Assembly: GCA_019057795.1 (NCBI GenBank)
Contig: JAHLWS010000087.1
Coordinates: 43,176-107,175 of the forward strand
From: Promethearchaeota archaeon
Lineage (GTDB): Archaea; Asgardarchaeota; Lokiarchaeia; Sigyniarchaeales; SOKP01
Direction: 5' to 3'
Length of the DNA: 64,000 bases
Each line of letters opens with the position of its first letter. Positions within the stretch are counted from its first letter, which is position 1. A program made the translations under genes and the position numbers. This document shows positions 55,042 through 63,492 of this stretch, in pieces. Under the pieces are notes generated by a model. The model was given only the letters and a program-made list of their open reading frames with translations, was not told where the DNA came from and ran no database searches.

Positions 55042-56805
55042 TTATGAATAATTGGTTTTCACGTAATCTTGTACAGCCTTTATTTCTTTTAGATGAGTAT
55101 CACGATTTCCAAAAATATAAAACCTTACTTCCGGACCTGTCCCGCTAGGTCTAAAATATAAAGTCGAATCGTTACTTTTCAACTGGTATAAGTCCATCTT
55201 GTTATTATTATCAGATAAGGCACTCACTTTATATTTTTTGTTATTGATATTAATTGTTTTACCGTTGTTTTTTCCAAAATTATTCATAATTTTAATTTTT
55301 TCCTTGTCAATTGCACGAATAGTTCTATTAATTCCTTTGATTGACCAATCAATTGATTCGGAAATTATATGTCCTCGTGAGATTAATTCTGTGATTATAA
55401 CGAGAGCTGGCACCGGATATTTATCTGCGATAATTGGAAATTTGGTCTCAAATCGGAGTTCTCCAGTTATTTCGTCTTTCGAAACATTTAATATGTTCAG
55501 AGTGTGTCCTCCTGACTCTTCCCACATTACGATTAAAAATTCTTCTTCAAGTAAGTTGTTTTTTTTAATCAATTCGAGTAATTTTTGTTTTAAAGGCGCT
55601 GCGTTATCAATTTTTATCAAATTTTTGTTTTCATCTTCATAATAAAGGATTGCTGTATCCACTTTTGATTGGTCTACTTCGATCCCTAGCAGAAAATATA
55701 ATATAATCCCCAGGTGTTTATATCCCACGCCCGTTAAAATATTTATAAAACTAGTATGGTCTCCTCTTAAATCGCTTGGTACCGTTCTCACATTGATGAT
55801 TTTCTTATGATAAACATTAGCTAAGATATTGTGCATAGCAGAATATATCTCATTCGGAATATAATAGTAATACTCACCTTTCTGTTTCACATATAAAGCA
55901 ATCCTATCTCTATCGGCATCTAATAGTAGAGCTATATTTGAATCTTCTGATTCCATAACTTGCCGCAATTTATCTTCTCGAAGTATTTTTATTGGATTGG
56001 GGGGATTGATTTCTTCCTCTATTAAAATTACATTTACTCCTAACTGATTAAATAGATTAACAATTCCTCTAGCCTTCCCTAAGTAAGGCCAAATAACAAT
56101 ATTTTTGCCTCTTAAGTTATTAAGTTCTAAAACTCTCGCTAAAAGGGAGATCACGTAATCGTTGTTTTTTTGCTCAGCATCAATCAAAAAGGGTTTATAA
56201 TTTGGATCAAACTTAATTTCTTCAAGTTTTAGTGCTTTAACCGCAATCTCTTTAAATAAATCTCCCGACATTGGCATCGGATAATCAATATAAAATTTAA
56301 CTCCGTTCCACGATAGATCGTTATGAGACGCTGTTAGTACGACAACTAAGTTTATATCTTCGAATAACGCGACAGACGCGGCACCATAAGGGGCAGATAT
56401 TTTAGATTCCCCCGGATGATCTGTTTGATGATATATTTCATATCCCTCATAAGCAAAAATTTGAGAGCAATACCGAAGTAGAATCTGTTTGCTTGGTCGA
56501 TTATCAGTAACAATCAAGATTTTAAGATTCTTCCCTTCTTTCATTTCTTTGTATTTTTGACTAATCGCTTTAAAAACTCTAAAAAATAAAAAAAGCTTTC
56601 TATTGGGTAATAAATATTTTTTCTTCCCTTCTTTTTCTATATTTTCAAGAATCTGAATTCTTAACCCAGAAGTTGGGGCTACTATTGGATCGACTAAAAA
56701 CCTTTCTTCTTCGGTTAATTCTGGTAATTTTAGAGTCCTAAAACCTCCATCTTCGATAAAGGGAATATTTTCTAATTCAAATTCAAAATCAATCAAATTA
56801 ATCAC
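55042..56805 (-). CDS. Alpha-D-phosphohexomutase (phosphoglucomutase/phosphomannomutase family)
   Basis: A 587-residue mutase moving phosphate between C1 and C6 of hexose phosphates. The catalytic phosphoserine is S160 in T-A-S-H-N. The metal loop is D-A-D-R-D-R, and the sugar-phosphate binding loop R-P-S-G-T-G-P-E-V-R closes the protein. It is longer than typical bacterial ManB/GlmM (about 450 residues) because of an N-terminal extension of about 45 residues and extra inserts. That size suggests the eukaryotic-like PGM2 or a phosphopentomutase-type branch rather than GlmM. Substrate preference is not clear from sequence. Confidence 0.88.
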   Translation of the reverse strand: MINLIDFEFELENIPFIEDGGFRTLKLPELTEEERFLVDPIVAPTSGLRIQILENIEKEGKKKYLLPNRKLFLFFRVFKAISQKYKEMKEGKNLKILIVTDNRPSKQILLRYCSQIFAYEGYEIYHQTDHPGESKISAPYGAASVALFEDINLVVVLTASHNDLSWNGVKFYIDYPMPMSGDLFKEIAVKALKLEEIKFDPNYKPFLIDAEQKNNDYVISLLARVLELNNLRGKNIVIWPYLGKARGIVNLFNQLGVNVILIEEEINPPNPIKILREDKLRQVMESEDSNIALLLDADRDRIALYVKQKGEYYYYIPNEIYSAMHNILANVYHKKIINVRTVPSDLRGDHTSFINILTGVGYKHLGIILYFLLGIEVDQSKVDTAILYYEDENKNLIKIDNAAPLKQKLLELIKKNNLLEEEFLIVMWEESGGHTLNILNVSKDEITGELRFETKFPIIADKYPVPALVIITELISRGHIISESIDWSIKGINRTIRAIDKEKIKIMNNFGKNNGKTININNKKYKVSALSDNNNKMDLYQLKSNDSTLYFRPSGTGPEVRFYIFGNRDTHLKEIKAVQDYVKTNYS

Positions 56806-56892
56806 TATAATTACTTGTCAGATAATAACCAATAATTATAAAATTCTTAAATCTTTTATGTTTTCACTCAGATTTTTGATTTAAGTTGGGAC

Positions 56893-57777
56893 TTACTTAA
56901 GAGTTTTATTTATGGCTTCTCTTAAAATCGCGTGAATTTTCTCTCTATAATTAGGATTAATTGCAATCATTCCGTGGACTTTAATAGGTGGGTTTCTTTC
57001 CGCTTCGGACAGTATCCTTTCACAAAATTTAGGGGTTAACCTATTTGGCAAATCTTGTTTATTCGCGATTCCAACGACTAAAACATCCTTATAATAAACA
57101 TCTAAAATATCCCGAATAATATTTTTACTATAGTTTACATTCTCAAAACTAGAATCAAGCACTAGGAGAGCTATGTCAGTACTATCCAATAAACTTTTCC
57201 ATAAAGACCGATAATTACTTTGACCAGCAAAGTCCCACAGGACAATGGAACGGTGAATATCAAGTTCTTCACCGTTATATGAGGTGATAGCCACATTTAT
57301 GGTCGGGATGTATTCTAAATCTATATCCTTACCACAAATGAGATGTAATAGAGTGGTCTTACCCACACCTCCAGTTCCAATAATAGATACTTTTATAGAG
57401 CCAAGAATCGTATCGTCAATCTCTCTTTCAAAATCTGTAAAAATAGCGCGATTTCCGGTCCAATCACCACTCGCTAAAAGTTCTCCATACTTTTCAATGA
57501 ACTTTGCTCTTATCGTCGTAATTTTCGAGTTAACTACAGCGTCATCATCCACAAGATCCGTGCATACTACAATTATAATCTCATCGATAATCGTATAGTA
57601 GTACTTAAACTCGTCTGTAGCCGTGGATTTTATGTCGCTTTGGCTTATTTCTTTCATAAACCCCGAAAAAGCGCTTAAGAATCCCGCTAATAAGTCTCTA
57701 TCCACATCAGAACTACCATAATTCCTGAATAGCAGAGATTTTCCAGTTCGGGTCAATATATTAATGTATTGAATCAT
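56893..57777 (-). CDS. Longin-like domain fused to an Arf/Ras-type small GTPase
   Basis: A 294-residue protein. Residues 1-118 have the longin-like order: Y-I-N-I-L-T-R-T-G-K-S-L-L-F, helix, strand Y-Y-Y-T-I-I-D-E-I-I-I-V-V, long helix. Residues 127-294 form a GTPase with G1 G134-T-G-G-V-G-K-T141, a candidate G2 Thr159 in P-T-I-N, G3 W-D182-F-A-G-Q186 and G4 N239-K-Q-D242. The G5 S-A-K is not present; A-I-N stands there. The W-x-x-x-G-Q and N-K-Q-D-L-P wording is closest to Arf/SRbeta-like GTPases. Asgard genomes are rich in such proteins. A promoter region is shared with the divergent coiled-coil gene. Confidence 0.85.
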   Translation of the reverse strand: MIQYINILTRTGKSLLFRNYGSSDVDRDLLAGFLSAFSGFMKEISQSDIKSTATDEFKYYYTIIDEIIIVVCTDLVDDDAVVNSKITTIRAKFIEKYGELLASGDWTGNRAIFTDFEREIDDTILGSIKVSIIGTGGVGKTTLLHLICGKDIDLEYIPTINVAITSYNGEELDIHRSIVLWDFAGQSNYRSLWKSLLDSTDIALLVLDSSFENVNYSKNIIRDILDVYYKDVLVVGIANKQDLPNRLTPKFCERILSEAERNPPIKVHGMIAINPNYREKIHAILREAINKTLK

Positions 57778-58004
57778 AAAATCACTGAATTTTAAGTTAT
57801 GAAGAACTTATGCGCCACTATTATATTGATCTTGATAAAGATACATAATTCAAGCTGTAAAACTTAATAATCGAAAAAACTTGAATTTATATTTTTAATG
57901 TACTATATTTATTATAAAAAATTGATCTTTTTATAACATTCTCATCAAAAACATTAAAATAATCTCATTCTTCAAATTCATAAGAATTTAAAAGGTGATA
58001 ACTT

Positions 58005-58646
58005 ATGGCAGAACCTAACGACCCTACACTAAACGATTTGTTTAAGTCTTTTAAAGAGTTCGACGAGAAAATGGGCGCCTTCTCGTCAATACTTGAAAAG
58101 TTTGGTTTAGATATTATAACAAAAATGGGACAGACAAATTTGAAAATTACACAACTAACTGATAAAATTAACGTGTTAGATAAGGCTACTATTGACATTA
58201 AAAGCCTAATACCTCAATTGAGTAATGTAATTGAAAATCAGAAAACTTTAGAAAAAGATTTAGACTTAATTAAATCCCTGATTAAAAATATGACCGTAAG
58301 TCCTTCTAAAAAAGAAGGCGTAGAAGATGTTATAGAAAGAAACAAATCTGCAACAGACAAGAAAGAATCGATAATAACCCAATTATACGATTTAAAAGCG
58401 GATTTAGAAGATATCGAGGATCCTCAAGCCGTTAAATCAATTTTGGAGAAAATTAAAGAAGAGATTTTCGAATTCACAGGCGGACATAGAATACTCTATG
58501 AGATCTCACAAGTATTAAATCGTTTAAACTCTGCAAAATCGTTCTCAGATTTGTTTGATGCAGAAAAACCATCCTCTGAAAGTCTTGAAAAGCATATAAA
58601 GGAAAAGATCACTTTTTGGATTAATAAATTAATGGTTAAAGATTGA
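58005..58646 (+). CDS. Coiled-coil protein divergent from the longin-GTPase gene
   Basis: A 213-residue protein with heptad-like repeats at about 10-90 (F-K-E-F-D-E-K-M-G; L-T-D-K-I-N-V-L-D-K) and 110-155 (I-I-T-Q-L-Y-D-L-K-A-D-L-E-D-I). A compact C-terminal segment reads F-T-G-G-H-R-I-L-Y-E-I-S. No enzyme motif is present. AAAGGTGAT at 57991-57999 is a clear ribosome site for the ATG. Head-to-head placement with the longin-GTPase suggests co-regulation and perhaps a physical partner; that is inference from order only. Confidence 0.6.
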   Translation: MAEPNDPTLNDLFKSFKEFDEKMGAFSSILEKFGLDIITKMGQTNLKITQLTDKINVLDKATIDIKSLIPQLSNVIENQKTLEKDLDLIKSLIKNMTVSPSKKEGVEDVIERNKSATDKKESIITQLYDLKADLEDIEDPQAVKSILEKIKEEIFEFTGGHRILYEISQVLNRLNSAKSFSDLFDAEKPSSESLEKHIKEKITFWINKLMVKD

Positions 58647-58692
58647 AAATATATATTTATTAAATTTTAGGATATGGTCTTAAACTAAAAAA

Positions 58693-59373
58693 ATGGGTTT
58701 TTTAGATAAAGATGAGGAGGAGATTTATAAGCTTGTAAAGGAGTTTATAAAAAAAAAGTCTTTTATTACAATTACAGAAATTTTAGACTTTTTAAATTAT
58801 CGATTAGGGTATAATTCTAACTTAAATCGAAATGAAATAGAAATTATAATAAAAAATTTAATTAAGAAAAAATATATTTTTCCTCGTACAAAATTAGTAA
58901 GAGATAATATTTTAGAAGTTCCATTAAGAAGAGAAATCTATCAACATATCAAAAGAAATCCAGGCATAAATATTAATGAAATAATGAGGGCTCTTAATAT
59001 TGGAAGTAATCAAGTTTTATGGCATTTAAAGTTTTTAGATAAATTTCAATTTATAAGATGTATGAAAATACAAAATCAAACAGCATTTTTTAAGTTCGAG
59101 TTAGATATTAGTAATGATAAAACCTATTTTTACTTAAGGAAGAAAAATATTAAAAAAATAATCAAATTGCTAGAAAATGAAAGAGAGGCATTAAGTTCAA
59201 CAAAAATTTCAGAGAAACTAAAAATTCATTACAATACTGCGAAAAAATACTTAGTAATTTTATCTAACTTAAATCTGATTATAAGTATAAAAAAAGATGA
59301 TAATGATTATAATTATTTTAGTTTAAACTATAAAAATTACAACACCATTTTAAAAACCTTATATAAAAGTTAA
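58693..59373 (+). CDS. Winged-helix transcription regulator
   Basis: A 226-residue regulator with three helical DNA-binding-like units. The first is at about 10-65 (T-E-I-L-D-F-L-N-Y). The middle one is an ArsR-like wing at about 75-125 (R-R-E-I-Y-Q-H-I-K-R-N-P-G-I-N; Q-V-L-W-H-L-K-F-L). The third is at about 155-205 (A-L-S-S-T-K-I-S-E-K-L-K; N-T-A-K-K-Y-L). It is very Lys/Ile/Asn-rich. The start is 46 bp after the coiled-coil gene. The target is unknown; autoregulation or control of the surface protein downstream is possible. Confidence 0.75.
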   Translation: MGFLDKDEEEIYKLVKEFIKKKSFITITEILDFLNYRLGYNSNLNRNEIEIIIKNLIKKKYIFPRTKLVRDNILEVPLRREIYQHIKRNPGININEIMRALNIGSNQVLWHLKFLDKFQFIRCMKIQNQTAFFKFELDISNDKTYFYLRKKNIKKIIKLLENEREALSSTKISEKLKIHYNTAKKYLVILSNLNLIISIKKDDNDYNYFSLNYKNYNTILKTLYKS

Positions 59374-59597
59374 TACAATAGTATAAGGTTAAAATGTTTA
59401 TATTCTCATTAAGCTAATTTTATACTAATTTCTATTCTAACATTTAAGCCATATTTAAAATTTTTATAATAATATACTTCAAATTTATTCCAGAGGGACT
59501 TTTAACTTAGTATAGTTGTAGTATAATTAGTAATGATTTGCGTTTATATTTCTTTAGTTTCATGTTTGTAGATATTCATTACTAAAATTAATCGTGG

Positions 59598-59813
59598 GTG
59601 TTAACTATAAGAGTTCGTGCGTGTATAAAGTGCCGAGAATATATAATCATATATCCTAATAACCCAGTAAATCAAGTTCATATTAGAAAATTTGAAACAA
59701 ATCATACTAGTCATACTCTTGTAACCTTAGACATTAATGAGGTTAAGAAACAATATAGATTATTCTCTACTCAAGATCGAGATTTAAACGAAGAATTAAG
59801 TAATATTTCCTAA
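59598..59813 (+). CDS. Small CxxC protein
   Basis: A 71-residue GTG-started frame. V-R-A-C-I-K-C-R-E-Y-I-I-I-Y-P has a C-x-x-C pair, followed by F-E-T-N-H-T-S-H-T-L-V-T-L-D, whose two His could complete a metal site. The even spacing of the motif elements and the absence of low-complexity sequence support a real small gene. Its function is unknown. It precedes the fourth surface protein by about 70 bp. Confidence 0.5.
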   Translation: MLTIRVRACIKCREYIIIYPNNPVNQVHIRKFETNHTSHTLVTLDINEVKKQYRLFSTQDRDLNEELSNIS

Positions 59814-59872
59814 ACAAATTTATATGTTAGAATAATTTTAAGATAAAGTTAGATTTCATAAACCCTATTCAA

Positions 59873-59878
59873 GAGGAG
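59873..59878 (+). promoter_or_regulatory. Shine-Dalgarno of the fourth surface protein
   Basis: GAGGAG eight bases before the ATG at 59887; it fixes the start of the signal peptide. Confidence 0.6.
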
Positions 59879-59886
59879 TTAGAAAA

Positions 59887-62800
59887 ATGCATTCAGAAAA
59901 AGTAAGAAAGCCATGTATATTAGCATTTTTGTTATCTTTTTTAATAATTTGTGTAATTTTCGATAGTAATTTATTATTCGAAATAAGTAACATAAATTTT
60001 GAAAATGAAAAAAATCTGCCTATTCCTAATTATTCCTCTACATCTGAATATTCTGGAGTCGGTTCTGCCCAAAATGTTACAGAGTACGGAGAAGGATTTT
60101 TTCAAAATAATAATCTTAACGTAACAAATTTAGAAAATGCTTCTATTATTGTCCCTGATACTTGGGAAGCAAATGAAATTGCAGTTAACATAACTAATAT
60201 ATATGAATATGATAGATTATGGATGAATCACTCATTTGATAACGGATTTGATGAGAATAGTTGGACTAATCATACTGACCCATCAAAAACAGATTACCTT
60301 TCTTTTAACTGGTACAATGATCCTATTGGCTCAAATGATTCATTATGCATGAAATTTATTAATGCTTCTACGTACTGGGATGATATAGATTCTTATTGGA
60401 ACTTCACATTTAACTTAGATAGGGAAAATATACCATATATTGAGTGGTCTATAAATTTTAATTATAGATTTTTAACAAATAATAGCGAGTGGTTAAGCGC
60501 AGGAGGAGGTACTAAATTTTACAGCACCATTATAGTTAATGATAAAACTACTCAATTTAATTTACCTAAATTTGACACTCACGTTAACGATACGTGGTAT
60601 TCGGACAATATCGAACCATTTAGTCCTGAATTATATGAGTATGATCCTCCCGGTACAGTTAGTGTTTTATTTGGTGTATATTGGGGAAAAAATATATTCT
60701 TTAATCCCACGGGATATTTGGAACTTTTCTTTGACAACATAACCTTAAATCTACAGACTATTCCTAAACCTTCCCAAATTAATCTAACATTAACCGATAT
60801 TGAGCATGGTATTATAAAACAGATTGACGATATAAGTGGATATGGATTAGGCAATACAACATTAAAGGATTCTTGGGCTGGAAGTGTTGGAGGAAAAGAG
60901 CATAGGTTTTCATTCGCTTCTAACTCTTCAGGAAAAGTGTATATAAATTCTGATTTTTTTGTCAAGGCAAATTCATCACGTTTCACAACTACAGAGATAG
61001 GGGAAAAAGGGAGCGAATTTTGTACAAAAAATGAGACAAGAACCGTATGGACTATGTACTTTCCGGTTGTTATCCCAGGAAGTTATCAAACTAATTACTA
61101 TTTTAACGTATCAAAACCTATAAATTGGAATGTCACTCACCTGTTTGATCCTTACGGTAGCGATAAAATATCTCAAGTTTTAGAGACTTCAGGTATAGGT
61201 AATTCAACTTTGGTTATCCCCAATGAGATCATTGTTAATGGAAGGTGGAAAATTGTGGCAGAGTCTCCTAATTACGTTTTAACTACTAAAATCTGGAAAT
61301 GGAATGAAACAGATACATCATGGGAAGAAAGTACAAATTTTGAAACTTATGATGTAATAAAAATTAATTGTACTATTGACAATGACTTAATTTCAAATTT
61401 AGAATCAACAAACGCATCATTATTAGTTTATTATCCAAATAATACAGAATGGTCTCAAGCCTATCAAGAGATAGCACCAGATTTTTCTGGTAATGTTGAG
61501 TTTAACAACTTTACGTTAGGAGCATTAAATGCGAGCGCAGGAGAATATATTCTTAATATTAAATGGAATAATATTAATTCATCTCAAATTGGTTTTTCTT
61601 CGTTAAATTTTGAGAATACTCATAATACAATACTAGATCGAGCCAACGATCAAGAGCCAATAGTTACTCCCATTTATACTGGTGATACAATACTCATAAA
61701 AGTAAATTATACCGATATTGACATAGGAGTGGGAATTATTGGAGCATATGTGAATTATACAATTGATAATGAGACTGCAATTACGGGAGATACGGTATAT
61801 TTTGGTGGTGGTATATATATAGCTGAAATTGATACTATAAACTGGCAAAATGGATTATATAATGTGTCCATATCCGCCGAGAAGCCTTATTATAAATCAC
61901 AATATGAAGATCAAATTATCCAACTTGAAGTAACAGAGCGTACAACTCTCACAACCCCTCAAATAGGGGGCGTTACTGTACCTTGGGGAAAAAATGTATC
62001 TATTAATGTATCTTATAATGGTACAAATAATCAAGGGATTTCAGGTGCAGATATTGATTGTGATTGGGATTTTATTTTTTATTCAGTTCAAGATGAAGGT
62101 TTGGGTCGTTATAAGTTAATTTTAAATACGACAATTAAAACAATAGATACCTATATGTTAAAAATCAATGCTTCTAAGGATGGATATGAGAATCGAGAAA
62201 TATATATACCGATAAATATTCGTAACATATATACAAATATCACCTATATTCAACCAGAACCTGTAAATTTTAATTCAAATGTTTCTATTCAACTTAAATT
62301 TAGTGATATTGATTCGAATTTCTTAATTTCTGGAGCTGAATTAATGATTAGTTCTGAATTTGATTCTCAATATTGGGATTCTAGTAAATATTTTTATTTT
62401 GAGCCTACTTTAGGCACTTATAATGTTACTTTTGATAGTTCGATTTTTAATGGAGTAGGAACGTTTCAAATATATACTACTTTAAATAGAACATATTACT
62501 CCAATGCCTCGACACTAATTAACATATTTATTATAGATATCTCAACTTCCTTAAACTTATATCTGGATGGAGTAGATAAAACATTAGAACAATCCATTGA
62601 GCTTCCAATACGGAGTAATTTTAATATTACTATAAAATATACTGACGCTAAGACAAAATATCATATAGTAAATGCTTCAATACAATTAATAGGAGAAGGA
62701 CTTTCAGAACTTTTGATAGAAAATACTGTTTTAAAACAATATTCAATTATTATAAATACAGCCCAATTAGATATCGGGGTTAGATTTTTAACAATTTATG

Positions 62801-63432
62801 CTCAAAAAGCAAATTATCTACCCTATTCAATCCTCTTGAGAATTAATGTTAAAAGGATTAATACGGAAATTACAACAAAATCTGGAATGTCAACAATAAA
62901 TACGGGACCGGGTGAAAGTGTTACATTAAGTATAGTTTTAAATGATATAGATTTCAACCAAACCGTTAAAAATGCATCAGTTACTTATACATGGGCATTT
63001 GGGCAAGGAGTGCTTTTAGATTCTGATAATGACGGTATCTACGAGGTTATTTTGGCAAATTTACCTGTAGGGACTCATACTATAACTATTTCTGTTTATG
63101 CAGGGGATGATTATGATTTTAAACGCTTCGAATTAACTTTAAATGTAATAAGACATCCAGAAAATGTGATACTTTTTCAGATTTTAACCGTACTTAGCGT
63201 CATTACTGCTTTAGGTGTAGGTGGTTATCTTGTAGCATATCAAAAAGTGTTTAAATATCCTAAAACGGTCAGAAAAATCCATAAATTTAAAAAATCCATT
63301 AAAAAAGGAAAAAAACAACCAAATGTTGAAATTCGTTCAAGAAAAGAATTAATTAAAAAACTCTACGAAGAAAGTTTAGGACCCTTATCTAAATTAAAAG
63401 AAGATAAAAATAATAAAGTTAAATTAAAATAA
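59887..63432 (+). CDS. Giant single-pass surface protein with Ig-like repeats and related cytoplasmic tail
   Basis: A 1181-residue protein with a signal/anchor at about 12-35. A module opening G-V-G-S-A-Q-N-V-T-E-Y resembles the N-terminal module of the tandem pair. A lectin-like region and Ig-like repeats follow. The last two repeats align with those of the tandem pair, including the loop D-S-D-N-D-G-I-Y-E-V. A membrane helix at about 1100-1125 is followed by the tail V-F-K-Y-P-K-T-V-R-K-I-H-K-F-K-K-S-I, a diverged form of the tail in the three proteins at 25.8-35 kb. N-x-S/T sequons are frequent. It stands about 25 kb from its relatives, so the family is dispersed. Confidence 0.75.
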   Translation: MHSEKVRKPCILAFLLSFLIICVIFDSNLLFEISNINFENEKNLPIPNYSSTSEYSGVGSAQNVTEYGEGFFQNNNLNVTNLENASIIVPDTWEANEIAVNITNIYEYDRLWMNHSFDNGFDENSWTNHTDPSKTDYLSFNWYNDPIGSNDSLCMKFINASTYWDDIDSYWNFTFNLDRENIPYIEWSINFNYRFLTNNSEWLSAGGGTKFYSTIIVNDKTTQFNLPKFDTHVNDTWYSDNIEPFSPELYEYDPPGTVSVLFGVYWGKNIFFNPTGYLELFFDNITLNLQTIPKPSQINLTLTDIEHGIIKQIDDISGYGLGNTTLKDSWAGSVGGKEHRFSFASNSSGKVYINSDFFVKANSSRFTTTEIGEKGSEFCTKNETRTVWTMYFPVVIPGSYQTNYYFNVSKPINWNVTHLFDPYGSDKISQVLETSGIGNSTLVIPNEIIVNGRWKIVAESPNYVLTTKIWKWNETDTSWEESTNFETYDVIKINCTIDNDLISNLESTNASLLVYYPNNTEWSQAYQEIAPDFSGNVEFNNFTLGALNASAGEYILNIKWNNINSSQIGFSSLNFENTHNTILDRANDQEPIVTPIYTGDTILIKVNYTDIDIGVGIIGAYVNYTIDNETAITGDTVYFGGGIYIAEIDTINWQNGLYNVSISAEKPYYKSQYEDQIIQLEVTERTTLTTPQIGGVTVPWGKNVSINVSYNGTNNQGISGADIDCDWDFIFYSVQDEGLGRYKLILNTTIKTIDTYMLKINASKDGYENREIYIPINIRNIYTNITYIQPEPVNFNSNVSIQLKFSDIDSNFLISGAELMISSEFDSQYWDSSKYFYFEPTLGTYNVTFDSSIFNGVGTFQIYTTLNRTYYSNASTLINIFIIDISTSLNLYLDGVDKTLEQSIELPIRSNFNITIKYTDAKTKYHIVNASIQLIGEGLSELLIENTVLKQYSIIINTAQLDIGVRFLTIYAQKANYLPYSILLRINVKRINTEITTKSGMSTINTGPGESVTLSIVLNDIDFNQTVKNASVTYTWAFGQGVLLDSDNDGIYEVILANLPVGTHTITISVYAGDDYDFKRFELTLNVIRHPENVILFQILTVLSVITALGVGGYLVAYQKVFKYPKTVRKIHKFKKSIKKGKKQPNVEIRSRKELIKKLYEESLGPLSKLKEDKNNKVKLK

Positions 63433-63492
63433 TAATATTAACTGAAAATTGTTTTATCATAATTAACAATATTTATTATAGGATTTTTAAGA

